A DNA stretch of 64,000 nucleotides from Abelmoschus esculentus (GCA_035048815.1 JAUCBN010000049.1:6641501-6705500), one strand, 5' to 3'. Shown: positions 22,401 through 35,619, counted from the first letter of the stretch. Made by a program: numbers and translations. The notes: generated by a model from the letters alone, not told the origin.

Positions 22401-24422
22401 TAAAACCAATGAAATTTTAACTGAGTAAAATACTCTAAAATTGAGATTAAACAATATAAGTAGATTCAGAAGCCTGTATATTAAATATTTGAACTCATAA
22501 AATTTGAATTAATCTCATTTTGTGACCGTTTTGTTGGTTTTAAAGCGTGCATTGCTAATTGGGCTTTGCAGTAAAACAGTTGAAATTTCAACTAATTAAA
22601 AAGTTCTAAAATTAAGATTAACATGTATAATTAGATTCAAAAGCCTATAATTAAATATGTTAATTCCTAAAATTTGAATTAATCTTATTTTTTGATCGTT
22701 TTGTTGTGTTTAAAGCGTACTTTTGTAATTGGGCTTTATAGTAAAACCAGTTAAATTTTAATTGAGTAAATGCTCTAATTTTGAGATTAACCTGTATAAT
22801 TAGATTTAGAAGACTATAATTAAATATTTAAACTCATAAATTTTGAATTAATCTCATTTTGTGTCCGTTTTTTTTTGTTTTAAAGCGTGCATTTCTAATT
22901 GGGCTTTATAGTAAAACCGTTGAAATTTTAACTGAGTAAAATGTTCTAAAATTAAGTTTAACCTGTGTAATTAGCTTCATTAGCCTGTAATTAAATATTT
23001 GAATTCCTAAAATTTGAATTTATCTCATTTTGTGACCGTTTTGTTGGGTTTAAAGAGTACTTTTCTAATTGGGCTTTATAGTAAAACCGATGAAATTTTA
23101 ACTGAATAAAATTCTCTAAAACTGATATTAGCCTGTATAAATAGATTCAGAAGCCTATAATTAAATATTTGAACTCATAAAATTTAGATTATTCTCATTT
23201 TGTGACCGTTTTGTTGGGTTTAAAGCATGCATTTCTAATAGGGCTTTACAGTAAAACCATTGAAATATTAATTGAGTAAAATGCTCTAAATTTTTGATTT
23301 ACTAGTATAATTAGATTCAGAAGCCTGTAATTAAATATTTAAACTCATAAAATTTGAATTAATCTCATTTTGTGTCCGTTTTGTTGGGTTTAAAGTTTGT
23401 ATTACTAATTGGGCTTAACGGTAAAACCAATGAAATTTTAATTGAGTAAAATACTCTAAAATTGAGATTAACCTTTATAATTAGATTCAGAAGCCTATAA
23501 TTAAATATTTGAACACATAAAATTTGAATTAATCTCATTTTCTGACCATTTTTTTGGGTTTAAAACGTGCATCGCTAATTAGGCTTTATAGTAAAACCTT
23601 TGAAATTTAAACCAAGTAAAATATTCTAACATTAACATTAACCTGAAAAATTAGATTCAAAAGCCTATAATTAAATATTTGAATTCCTAAAATTTGAATT
23701 AATCTGATTTTTTGACCGTTTTGTTGGGTTTAAAGCATACTTTTATAATTGGGCTTTACAGTAAAACCGATGAAATTTTAACTGAGTAAAATTCTCTAAA
23801 ACTGAGATTAGCCTGTAAAATTAGATTTAGAAGTCTATAATTAAATATTTGAACTCATAAAATTTGAGTTAATATCATTTTGGGACCGTTTTGTTGGGTT
23901 TAAAGCGTGCATTGCTAATTGGGATTTACAGTAAAACCGTTGAAATTTTAATTGAGAAAAATGTTCTAAAATTAACATTGACCTGTAAAATTAGATTCAA
24001 AAGCCTATAATTAAATATTTGAAATCCTAAAATTTGAATTAATCTAATTTTTGACCGTTTTGTTGGGTTTAAAGTGTAGTTTACTAATAGGCTTTACAGT
24101 AAAACCGATGAAATTTTAACTAAGTAAAATGCTCTAAAATTGAGATTAGCCTGTATAATTAGATTCAGAAGCCTATAATTAAATATTTGAACTCATAAAA
24201 TTTGAATTAATATCATTTTGTGACTATTTTGTTGGGTTTAAAGATTGCATTGCAAATTGGGCTTTACAGTAAAACCATTGAAATATTAACTGAGTAAAAT
24301 GCTCTAAATTTTTTATTTACTAGTATAATTAGTTTTAGAAGCCTGTAATTGAATATTTGAACTCATAAAATTTGAATTAATCTCATTTTGTGTCCGTTTT
24401 GTTGGGTTTAAAGCGTGCATTT
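19402..24422 (+). repeat. Satellite array S3, about 30 monomers, plus orientation
   Basis: Same family and orientation as S2. A marker monomer with ACTAGTATAATTAG recurs at 20924, 21941, 23301 and 24319, with spacings of 1,017, 1,360 and 1,018 bp. That is six, eight and six monomers, or three, four and three dimers. One monomer near 20370-20395 carries an inserted T-run followed by GACGGAA. No other feature is seen. Confidence 0.95.
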
Positions 24423-25336
24423 TGATAAGTCCTCAAAAGACTATCACTTTTACACATTTCATTGATAATAATTACTTAATCTGCACCTATTTGGACTGAT
24501 GCATAAGCCTAATGCGTGATATATGGATGTTTTACCTTCATGAAAAATAAGGATGAAATTTATAGAAAATATAAGCTTTAAGGCATCTTTGTGGATTTAC
24601 AGTCAAACGTGAACCCTGATCGAACCAGCCACAGATGGGAGCTTCTACTGATGGAAGCTAAGCAGACTCAAAGCCAGACCTCCGTCGGGGCAGCAGATGC
24701 ATCCTGCCGAGGTGGGGAATTTTTTAAGACCAAAAAAATCAAAGGGGTGATCGATATGAAGAGCATAGAAAGCTGGATTTTTCTATACACTTTGCAGAGC
24801 AATTGGAGTTCGAGAAAATGGTGTAAAGATGGAAAGAACAAAATTAAGAGATTTACCTTTTCAAGGAAGGAAATGTCCAAACTTACTAAACTTCTTCTCC
24901 AAGGTTGATGTTGCCCTAGTTTTAGCCTATATAAAGGATGTGTCGTCCAAGAGAAAAAGAGAGGAGAGTTCACAATAGACTTTAGCGTTTTCTTTGTTTT
25001 TCAATATATTCTAAATTCTCTTAGGGTTTAGTTGAAAGTTGTCGAGTATTATGAGAGGATATTGAATTTGGTTTTTTGTTTCATGCAATAAAATATTAAG
25101 GTTTGTGTATTCTTTGCCATTCATTGTTCTTGCATTCAAGCTCGGGAGAGAAGTTTGTGAGAGATCTATTTATCTAGCATCGGGAGAGTTAGATTCACGA
25201 AAGAAATAAGTACGGTATTTTTCTAGCTGGAAAATACTAACTCTGCCTAGGGATAGGTTAGAGTTTCAGCGGCTAAAAGAAGTGTGATATTGGTTGGTGG
25301 TTATAGTTTATGCACGCTGGGAGTTATCATCAAGGA
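24423..25336 (+). mobile_element. Truncated Athila-like LTR (5' part)
   Basis: It starts TGATAAGTCC directly after a satellite monomer and shares the layout of the Athila LTR at 9850: a TATA box at 24928-24935 in TAGCCTATATAAAGG, then CATCGGGAGAGTTAGATTCACG, TTTCAGCGGCTAA and GGGAGTTATCATCAAG in the same order, but with low identity between them. It is a different, older family of the same lineage. It breaks off near 25336 against the Tekay-like LTR, before a primer site. A 105-codon open frame at 24591-24908 has no recognisable domain. Confidence 0.8.
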
Positions 25337-25342
25337 CTAAAC

Positions 25343-27821
25343 AAGCATGATATATCATACTTTAAAATTAACCTATAATAGATCTCAAAATACCTCGTTA
25401 ACATAAAAGTGTATCATTTATAGTATTCAAGTAAAAATATCCAAAAACACATAGATTCACTAAGCCATATCTTAAGCAATAACAATGTTGATAAACATCG
25501 AATATATATAAGCATACGACTACAATAAGTCTTATCATCATATCAATAATCTTAACATGATAATCCATCCCCATTGCTCTCTCACTACTACTAATGTTAT
25601 AAATACATACTTGAGCTTTCACTTGACGGTTACCTGGATCCTTGCTTCCCTTCGTTGCCTCAACATTATTTACTCTGCATTGCAAGGTAAATGAGAGGGT
25701 AAGCATAAGCTTAGTGAGTGAATAAAAACAAGTATAAAACATCTTGCAATGCAGCCCATACTAAACCAATTTCATCGATTTAAAAACATGTCATGCTCTT
25801 TATAAAACAAAACAAACATGGCGAACAACGCCAATTTTAAAACTCAGTAAGTGTCATTAAATCATGGTTAACATTGCCATCATTAAAATTTAGTAACAAC
25901 CACTTTGAAATCACATGCTTTAAAAGCTAAAACACAAGTCTTACATGCTACTCACATAACAATGCTCATATCACATGCATACCAATGCATAAAACCTCGC
26001 ATGCATAATCTCATATACAACAAGTAGAAACCATGACACTTACCTTTAAAAAGTAAAAACATATATTGGTGCTAGTGATCTGATTTGTACTACTCTAAAT
26101 CGTTAGGATAAACGGGCAACCGCATGTTAGTACTACTCTTAGCATGCGCATGTTGATACTACTCTCAACATGAATTATCTCACCTTGGTGTCCGGTGACA
26201 GTACTACTCCGATCAACCCGTATGTGACAGTACTACTCCCGTCACATAGCATTAGAATAAAAGGCAAAATGCAACACACAAGGAATTTATACACATACGA
26301 CTTTTGAATGTTTATAGTGCACTCTAGACCATATTGATCGATCAACTTATCCCATAAGGTTCATCACTTAACTAGCCAATATATTATCAAAAAATCAATG
26401 CTCAAAACTTAATTCAAAATAGAATTCAAATCACATGTATCCCACTTTTCACGCATCACTTGCAAAAACTGCTAAAACCACTTTTATCTTATTTTTTAAA
26501 ACAAAACTGTGGGAACATTGAATACATATAAAATCTCTTTAAAAACAGTTTCATGAGCATTTATATACATGCATAATCACATATGCACAACATAACAAGA
26601 GCATGACAAATAACGTTGTAAAAACAAGGCATAATATGAGAACTTTTAAGAAAGCAAAACTTTAAACTTACTTCTGAGTATAGGGAGGTTTTTCACACCT
26701 TTCCTACACCCCCAAACCTTTGAAAACATATTTAAAAACATGCCAAATTGGCAGCCCTCATAATCCACTCACCAATAACCGTTTCTTGTCCGACAAGTCA
26801 CCGATTCGATCCAAAACTTCTTCAAACGTGATTACCAACTTCTTGTCCTGTTTCAACCATCAAAAACTAAGGATTTAGTGCTCCTAATCACATACAACAA
26901 ACCCCAAGTCAGACCCCCACACAACAACCCTTAAAACCTATCAAAACCTTAATCGAAAACTTTCCGAAAACTACCAAACTTCTCCTAAACCTATAGTCCG
27001 GGATTAGGGAATTTAAAAACAAATTATAAATATCCTATCATGATTAAAATCAACAATTTAAGACCCAAAAGTAATGAGTAAAACTCTTGAACGATAAATT
27101 ATATGTTTTGATCAAAAACCGTTTTTTCTTAAACCAAAAGAGTAAAAACGTTTTTATCAAGCCAATAACTTGGGAATTTCAATAAAGAACCTTTTAAAAT
27201 CAAAGGATTGAATGTTTCTCACCTCCAATTCTGATCCAACCAACTTTCATGGCTTTTAAGAAGAAAAACGAGTGAAAAACAATGTTTTTGAAGAAGGAAA
27301 AATTATAAATAATTATTAGAACGAAAATTAATGAAAAGAAATCAGTTTTACCTTGAAAAGACGGCCGTTCTCAGCCTTGGGAAGAAGGAAAACGAAAATA
27401 ATAAAATAAGGGTTTAGGTTTTGATATAAAATAGGTTTTTAGGAATTAAATATAGTAATTTGGGTTATTAATTAAAATTTTGGGTTAAGTGTTATTTAAA
27501 TAAGCCCATGGAAGTTTAAATCAATTATAATTTGGATTGGATTAAAGCCCCTTAAAGATTCAAAGTTTTGGCTTAGTTTATAAAATTGTCCTTAAGTTTT
27601 CAATTTTTACAAAATAGTCACTAGTTCCAAAATTCTAAAGATTCAAGGGTCCATTTTCAAAATTAAGTTGAAAAAAAGTCAATTTTATATTAAATAAGGA
27701 ATTTAGGATATTTTTCCATAATTTATTTCGATTAAAAAATAAATTTTTAAGTACTTAATCCGAACTAGACCAAACCGGCTAAACCGACCCACTAACTTCT
27801 AAGCCCAATTTTGGGGTGTTA
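25343..27821 (-). repeat. 3' LTR (left, truncated) of the Tekay-like element
   Basis: Collinear with about 31941-34425, but the part matching 31602-31940 is missing because it is joined to the truncated Athila-like LTR. The inner end reads GGGGTGTTAC followed by the polypurine tract, without the terminal CA present in the other copy. A minus-strand frame of 114 codons at 25398-25742 is also found at 32026-32358 and looks like chance. Confidence 0.88.
26082..26248 (-). repeat. Hairpins with constant TACTACTC loop, left LTR
   Basis: Five TACTACTC blocks occur in about 170 bp. Perfect inverted arms flank at least two: CATGTTGA/TCAACATG at 26149-26172 and TATGTGAC/GTCACATA at 26221-26248. At 26082-26101 GATTT/AAATC flank the loop. 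The arms differ completely while the loop stays fixed (GAGTAGTA on the sense strand). The same array is in the other LTR. Confidence 0.75.
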
Positions 27822-27858
27822 CTCTCCCCCATTTAAGAAATTTCGTCCTCGAAATTTT
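27822..27858 (-). other. Polypurine tract and remnant of polyprotein C-terminus
   Basis: On the minus strand AAATGGGGGAGAG (27822-27833 and neighbours) directly precedes the left LTR. Just upstream, codons for E-N-F-E-D-E-I-S and a TAA stop (27832-27834) can be read. A terminal FEDE-type motif next to the polypurine tract is familiar from plant Tekay/Del-type chromoviruses. This short match is the only trace of coding sequence in the element. Confidence 0.6.
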
Positions 27859-30800
27859 CACCGTAAAAAGAGTTAAGGAAACTACTTCTTCACAACTTCC
27901 TTTCACTACCTCGTGACTTTCCATTCACCATTACGCCACTAAAACACTCTGATCAACACAAAGATCTTACCACAAAGGACCTTTGCTATCAAAAACTGAG
28001 ATCCCAACATACATCTTATAAAGATAAGATTTAGTTTCATCATAACATCACCTGTCATCAAAACTTGCGACGATACCCCTGAACAACGATACACCAAAAA
28101 CACCATGGTTCGTCTCAACACTCATTGCATACTCAAGCCAAAGTAAAACCCTTTTTCTTTTCTAGCAACCCAACCTTTCCTTACTTAAGGTTAGCATTCG
28201 ACTTCCAGAAAACTGCAAGAGCTCTCATCTACCACTAACAAGTTTAACTTTCTCAAGCATAGTTCTAATATACAAGGCAAAAACCAAAACTTTCCACCGA
28301 GCCCCGCTCAACGTAATATCACATAACAAGTTTCACCAACAAAAACTTAACAACGGTAACATCTTTACCCAAAACCCATAAGATTCATGTCACAACATCT
28401 TAACATACCTTTCCAGACCTGGATAACTCACTCATACCAGTTACATGTCTATTAACGAGAGATCACCCATAAACTCAATTGGAAGTCCATAATATGTCTC
28501 AAAACCTTATCACATTAGAACATACTACTCACCAACTCCAACCGTTCTCAAAGAAAACACTATCCTTTAACTGCTAAGAAACCACGTCACAAAACTTACG
28601 GAAATTTATTAACACACCTCTACTTTAGCACCTTAGACGACAACAACTTCCTCAAAGAACATTGACTCTCAAGTTCAATTTACCAGCAAAACAAACATTC
28701 ACTTCAATTCATCCTCATCCAAAAACAAGTCCATCAAACAACAACCGCTTACAAACTCCTTTCACAACTTCTTACTTCTAGATGCATAGCAAAATACTAC
28801 CACAAACTTTGACTAAGAAACCATTCTAACTTATGGCACCATACAACATAACCACATAGGCATAAAAGACAACCAACACCACGGCTAAAGCCCAACAACA
28901 CAACCTCAACCGTGTGCCCTGCACACACGGCTCCACCAAACATCCGATAACAACTTACCTCAGAATATCTTATCCAAGAAAAGTCTCACCTACAACTCTA
29001 TCACTAGACCAACATATTTTGATAAACTTAACCGTGCCAACACTTCTCTTGACTTCACAACACTCTTAACTTATGCTACTAAACCGACACCTGCCAAGAT
29101 ATAACTCTTAAGCAACCCAAGTCACGCTAAGCATCTCAGATTCAACCCATCATGCAACACAAGGCACTTCTAACCCTTTTGTGTCAATACACAACATCAT
29201 CCTTATCCAAAAGACAATGTCTCATCTAAAGACTATATCACAATCTCCAACTCAGCAACGCACCATTAACAACCTTGATGAACTACACACAACTTTTCCC
29301 AAACAATAACTCACTAGCTGGACCATTAAACAGCACGACACTATAGTCAATCAACTCTTATTTCACTTAGATTATTCCAAGCTCAAACTTGTGTCTCTCT
29401 AACCTAGCCAAACTTAATGTTACTCCTCCGTCCACTAACCTTAACATACTTCTTAACATTAAGCAACAACAACACAGGAGAAAAATCAACCTTAAATAGA
29501 AAACTCAACAAACACAACCGCTTGCAACACCTCTTGACGATAAAAGGAGTCTATAGAATTGTTTGACCAATAATGGCTACAAACTACCCAATGTTCCTCA
29601 TTACACAACATCTACATGCAGAGATATTCAAGGATTACATATGAAACCTCCTTAACAACCTGACCATACCCAAGCAAAACCTGACACGACTCCTTATGAA
29701 CCCAACATGCAAAAGCTAAGTCAAACGACACAACCACCACCTCTCAAGGTCCACACAAGTCCGTTATGCATCCTTCATCACCTTAAATCGTTTTCCAAAA
29801 TTTTATTTCTTTTCCAAAAACCCAACTAGTACTTTCTAAAACAAACACTAGATCAGTTACACACTTGACCTAACCACCTCCTAAACCATACCAAACAGAA
29901 AATGCGAAGTAGTAACTTTAGTAATCATGATGATAACACAACTTCTCCTACACAAATTGAACCTTCGCCAAAGGAACCTTACAAAACTCAACCTTCTGTT
30001 TCACTAACAACCAACCCCAACTCTCCCATCAACTAAAGGCATTTATCCTCGGTTTAACCATTCACAACTTTAACCCATCTAGCCAATCCTTAACAATAAT
30101 TATTTCCCAACTAGAAAAGTAACTCAACTCAATACACAACAAGCTCAGCTCCAACAAGAGCATCCTTCAGACACCTCTTTAAACTTACACATTCTCCCTA
30201 CAGGATTGATCACAATATAACTTTCATTTTCAAGAGGAAAACGTTTGTAGATATGGACAATGTATGCACGAGTTCTATATGTCACCCTAGATGCCTATGC
30301 AAGTTCATGCAAATGCAATCTAATGTCATGCTCAAGAATGCATGCATGTCCTAAGATGTCTAATATGTATGCATGTAGGTGCTCCTATACTATGCATGAT
30401 TATTGTCCATAGTCACAAACAACATCCTCCACTCCGGAACTTCAACTTTCTATCTCTTCAACGTCCAGAACCATAGAAACTTGGCACTCAAGAGTACACA
30501 ACCACACTATAACCCGAACGTTTCTAACACATTCGATTCACCTCGCTCATAAAGCACTTTGAAACTCCCAAAGGCACTTTAGTGATTTAGTCTCTTACTA
30601 CTCACCAGTACAACATATTCTCAGACTAAACTGATTCAAAACCACTTTACATTCAAACACAATCGAGGACCCAGTTAACTCAAGATCGGATATCACAATA
30701 CCACAACACGAATCTAACTACACTTTCTGATCTCCACAACTCCTCTATTACCAAGTTTTAGCTTTCTTTTCGGTCCCATATCAAGCACAATAAAATAGAA

Positions 30801-31583
30801 AAATAATTTTAACATGCAAAAATACTTTTGCAGAACTTGTGAGGCCAACGCGAAGCAAGTTCCAAGTAGCTCAAGTACAATATAAAACAATTTTCTAGTA
30901 GTAGTTAGAGCAATGGGTACCCAAAAATAAACCCCAACAATATATACTCAATCATCAATTACAATTAGCATCAAGAACATATAACCATATAATGTATTTT
31001 CCACAATAGCATTAAGCATCATATAAAACCATCACAAAATCTCATGCTTTAACCAATGCAAATTCAAACTAGTTTTTCATACTTTATGGCATATCAAAAA
31101 CCACAAATCTCATGAGATGTTTAACTTATAAATCATTTTTAAGACCAACTGACCATAATGTATGCAATATTTAAAATTCTAAACACTTTTCACTTTTATG
31201 AATTTCACATGCAAGATAATCTTAAAACATGGTCAAATAGTAGTTTAAGTCACATAATATTCAATTCACTTAGTCAAGAAATTCACGGACATGTTCACAT
31301 TTAAATATAACTAATGTCATAATAATGAAACAAGATTTCATCATGCTTACAAATAATCACCTATATGTAGTAGAATATCTACCTATCAAAATTTAATCAT
31401 GCTTGCAAAACAAACCCTTAAGTTACTTTGTCATAACACAATTCAATCACATATACCATACACCGTGCGTCTCAAACAATAACATAAAATTTTCAAACAA
31501 TCATCGTATATAAGCAACATTAAAAACAAATTTAACTTTACAACATACCAAACAAAACTTTCCAAAAGGATTCGTAAACCTAA
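27859..31583 (-). other. Internal region of the Tekay-like element, non-coding
   Basis: About 3.7 kb without any open frame longer than about 60 codons and without recognisable Gag or Pol motifs. The plus strand is conspicuously poor in G and rich in A and C (for example 28580-29400), so the element's RNA would be C-poor and rich in T and G. This resembles large non-coding LARD-type internal regions. I see no tandem repeats, RNA genes or foreign gene here. Confidence 0.7.
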
Positions 31584-31595
31584 GCTCTGATACCA
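31584..31595 (-). other. Primer binding site, initiator tRNA-Met
   Basis: On the minus strand TGGTATCAGAGC, the standard plant initiator-Met primer complement, lies six T residues downstream of the 5' LTR. It fixes the element's orientation as minus. Confidence 0.93.
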
Positions 31596-31601
31596 AAAAA
31601 A

Positions 31602-34425
31602 TGTAACCCCCTTGACCCGGTCTAGACGCCACCCGACTCGAACGAGCTCCACAGGGAATATCGCGGCTAATCCGGAGACTCGCCCCGATAAACAACCCTA
31701 AAAAAATTATCTTTTATCTTTTCTAAATGCTTTAATTAGATCCTACATGTTCATGCAAGGACTGAGTTCATTTGCAGCGGAAAGAGATGTGAAGTGAGTC
31801 CTAATTTAACCGAACAAGAAGGTTCTCTAGATGCATATAAAACCCTATAGGCGTAATCCACACTTCGAATATCATCCCTAGATGCAAAGTCACCTAGTTC
31901 TACACTCAAAACACATAATTTAAGCATACATCAACAATAACAAGCATGATATATCATACTTTAAAATTAACCTATAATAGATCTCAAAATACCTCGTTAA
32001 CATAAAAGTGTATCATTTATAGTATTCAAGTTAGAATATCCAAAACACATAGATTCACTAAGCCATATCTTAAGCAATAACAATGTTGATAAACATCGAA
32101 TATATATAAGCATACGACTACAATAAGTCTTATCATCATATCAATAATCTTAACATGATAATCCATCCCCATTGCTCTCTCACTACTACTAATGTTATAA
32201 AAACATACTTGAGCTTTCACTTGACGGTTACCTGGATCCTTGCTTCCCTTCGTTGCCCCAACATTATTTACTCTGCATTGCAAGGTAAATGAGAGGGTAA
32301 GCATAAGCTTAGTGAGTGAATAAAAACAAGTATAAAAACACCTTGCAATGCAGCCCATACTAAACCAGTTTCATCGATTTAAAAACATGTCATGCTTTTT
32401 ATAAAACAAAACAAACATGGCTAACAGCGCCAATTTTAAAACTCAGTAAGTGTCATTAAATCATGGCTAACAATGCCATCATTAAAATTTAGTAACAACC
32501 ACTTTGAAATCACATGCTTTAAAAGCTAAAACACAAGTCTTACATGCTACTCACATAACAATGCTCATATCACATGCATACCAATGCATAAAACCTCGTA
32601 TGCATAATCTCATGTGCAACAAGTAGAAACCATGACACTTACCTTTAAAAAGTAAAAACATATATTGGTGCTAGTGATCCGATTTGTACTACTCCAAATC
32701 GTTAGGATAAACGGGCAACCGCATGTTAGTACTACTCCCAGAGCATGCGCATGTTGATACTACTCTCAACATGAATTATCTCACCTTGGTGTCCGGTGAC
32801 AGTACTACTCCGATCAACCCGTATGTGACAGTACTACTCCCGTCACATAGCATTAGAATAAAAGGCAAAATGCAACACACAAGGAATTTATACACGTACG
32901 ACTTTTTAATGTTTATAGTGCACTCTAGACACTATTGATCGATCAACTTATCCCATAAGGTTCATCACTTAACTAGCCAATATATTATCAAAAAATCAAT
33001 GCTCAAAACTTAATTCAAAATAGAATTCAAATCACATGTATCTCACTTTTCACGCATCACTTGCAAAATCTGCTAAAACCACTTTTATCTTATTTTTCAA
33101 AACAAAACTGTGGGAACATTGAATGCATATAAAATCTCTTTAAAAACAGTTTCATGAGCATTTATATACATGCATAATCACATATGCACAGCATAACAAG
33201 AGCATGACAAATAACGTTGTAAAACCAAGGCGTAATATGGGAACTTTTAAGAAAGCAAAACTTTAAACTTACTTCTAAGTATAGGGAGGTTTTTCACACC
33301 TTCCCTACACCCCCAAACCTTTGAAAACATATTTAAAAACATGTCAAATCGGCAGCCCTCATAATCCACTCACCAATAACCGTTTCTTGTCCGACAAGTC
33401 ACCGATTCGATCCAAAACTTGTTCAAACGTGATTACCAACTTCTTGTCCTGTTTCAACCATCAAAAACTAAGGATTTAGTGCTCCTAATCACATACAACA
33501 AACCCCAAGTCGGACCCCCACACAACAGCCCTTAAAACCTATCAAAACCTTAACCGAAAACTTTCCGAAAACTACCAAACTTCTCCTAAACCTATAGTCC
33601 GGGATTAGGGAATTTAAAAACAAATTATAGATATCCTATCATTATTAAAATCAACAATTTAAGACCCAAAAGTAATGAGTAAAACTCTTGAACGATAAAT
33701 TATATGTTTTGATCAAAAACCGTTTTTTCTTAAACCAAAAGAGTAAAAACGTTTTTACCAAGCCAATAACTTGGGAATTTCAATAAAGAGCCTTTTAAAA
33801 TCAAAGGATTGAATGTTTCTCACGTCCAATTCTGATCCAACCAACTTTCATGGCTTTTAAGAAGAAAAACGAGTGAAAAACAATGTTTTTAAAGAAGGAA
33901 AAATTATAAATAATTATTAGAACGAAAATTATTGAAAAGAAATCAGTTTTACCTTAAAAAGACGGCCGTTCTCAGCCTTGGGAAGAAGGAAAACGAAAAT
34001 AATAAAATAAGGGTTTAGGTTTTGATATAAAATAGGTTTTTAGGAATTAAATATAGTAATTTGGGTTATTAATTAAAATTTTAGGTTAAGTGTTATTTAA
34101 ATAAGCCCAAGGAAGTTTAAATCAATTATAATTTGGATTGGATCAAAGCCCCTTAAAGATTCAAAGTTTTGACTTAGTTTATAAAATTGTCCTTAAGTTT
34201 TCAATTTTTACAAAATAGTCATTAGTTTTAAAATTCTAAAGATTCAAGGGTCCATTTTCGAAATTAAGTTGAAAAAAGACAATTTTATATTAAATAAGGA
34301 TTTTAGGATATTTTTCAATAATTTATTTTGATTAAAAAAATAAATTTTTAAGTACTTAATCCCGAACTAGACCAAACTGGCTAAACCGACCCACTAACTT
34401 CTAAGCCCAATTTTGGGGTGTTACA
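31602..34425 (-). repeat. 5' LTR (right, complete) of the Tekay-like element
   Basis: 2,824 bp; TGTAACACCCC to GGGGGTTACA on the minus strand. It abuts satellite at 34426 and the primer site at 31595. It contains the hairpin array at 32680-32849. Low C on the sense strand continues from the internal region. A short minus-strand frame near 31443-31695 spans the LTR/primer boundary and has no recognisable product. Confidence 0.92.
32680..32849 (-). repeat. Hairpins with constant TACTACTC loop, right LTR
   Basis: CGATTTG/CAAATCG at 32680-32701 (7 bp), CATGTTGA/TCAACATG at 32750-32773 (8 bp) and TATGTGAC/GTCACATA at 32822-32849 (8 bp) each enclose TACTACTC. Two more TACTACTC blocks between them have weaker arms. 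Stem sequences are unrelated to one another, so simple tandem duplication does not explain the pairing. Confidence 0.8.
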
Positions 34426-35619
34426 TTTACAGTAAATCCGATGAAATTTTAACTAAGTAAAATGCTTTAAAACTGAGATTAACCTGTATAATTAGATTTA
34501 GAAGCCTACAATTAAATATTTGAACTCATAAAATTTAAGTTAATATCATTTTGGGACCGTTTTGTTGGGTTTAAAGCGTGCATTGCTAATTGAGATTTAC
34601 AGTAAAACCGTTGAAATTATAACTGAGAAAAATGTTCTAAAATTAACATTAACCAGTAAAATTAGATTCAAAAATCTATAACTAAATATTTGAATTCCTA
34701 AAATTTGAATTAATCTAATTTTTGACCGTTTTGTTGGGTTTAAAGTGTGTATTGCTAATTGGGCTTAACAGTAAAACCAATGAAATTTTAATTGAGTAAA
34801 ATACTCTAAAATTGAGATTAACCTTTATAATTAGATTCAGAAGCCTATAATTAAATATTTGAACACATAAAATTTGAATTAATCTCATTTTCTGACCGTT
34901 TTGTTGGGTTTAAAACGTGCATCGCTAATTGGGCTTTATAGTAAAACCGTTGAAATTTAAACCGAGTAAAATATTCTAACATTAACATTAACCTATAAAA
35001 TTAGATTCAAAAGCCTATAATTAAATATTTGAATTCCTAAATTTTGATTTAATCTAATTTTTTGACCGTTTTGTTAGGTTTAAAGTTTGTATTTTTCTAA
35101 TTGGGCTTTACAATAAAACTGATAAAATTTTAACTGAGTAAAATGCTCTAAAACTGAGATTAGCCTATAAAATTAGATTTAGAAGCCTATAATTAAATAT
35201 TTGAACTCATAAAATTTGAATTAATATCATTTTGTGACTGTTTTGTTGTGTTTAAAGCGTGCATTGCTAATTGGGCTTTACAGTAAGATCGTTGATATTT
35301 AAACTGAGTAAAATGTTCTAAAATTAACATTAACCTATAAAATTAGATTTAAAAGCCTATATTTAAATACTTGAATTCCTAAAATTTGAATTAATCTAAT
35401 TTTTTGACCTTTTTGTTGGGTTTAAAGCGTACTTTTCTAATTGGGCTTTACAATAAATCCGATGAAATTTTAACTGAGTAAAATGCTTTAAAACTGAGAT
35501 TAACCTGTATAATTAGATTTAGAAGCCTACAATTAAATATTTGAACTCATAAAATTTAAGTTAATATCATTTTGGGACCATTTTGTTGGGTTTAAAGCGT
35601 GCATTGCTAATTGGGATAT
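34426..35619 (+). repeat. Satellite array S4, about 7 monomers, plus orientation
   Basis: Same family and orientation as S1-S3. It starts inside a monomer (TTTACAGTAAATCC) at the LTR end and stops inside a monomer (CTAATTGGGAT) at LINE fragment C. It is the last plus-oriented satellite in the window. Confidence 0.93.

Larger units (their letters stand above)
25337..34425 (-). mobile_element. Non-autonomous LTR retrotransposon with 2.8-kb LTRs, probably Tekay/Del-type derivative
   Basis: A minus-strand element with a complete 5' LTR on the right (31602-34425), an initiator-Met primer site, a 3.8-kb internal region with no polyprotein, a polypurine tract, and a 3' LTR on the left lacking about 340 bp of its far end. 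LTRs begin TGTAACACCCC and end GGGGGTTACA on the sense strand. Just before the polypurine tract a short frame reads ENFEDEIS-stop, which resembles the extreme C-terminus of chromoviral polyproteins of the Tekay/Del type. I infer that a coding parent lost its genes. The two LTRs are very similar over their shared 2.48 kb, so it moved fairly recently, presumably using proteins of a relative. Confidence 0.82.

Noticed and set aside
25398..25742. 114-codon minus-strand open frame, also at 32026-32358
   Set aside because: Duplicated as part of the Tekay-like LTR; composition is random-looking and hydrophobic, with no known domain.
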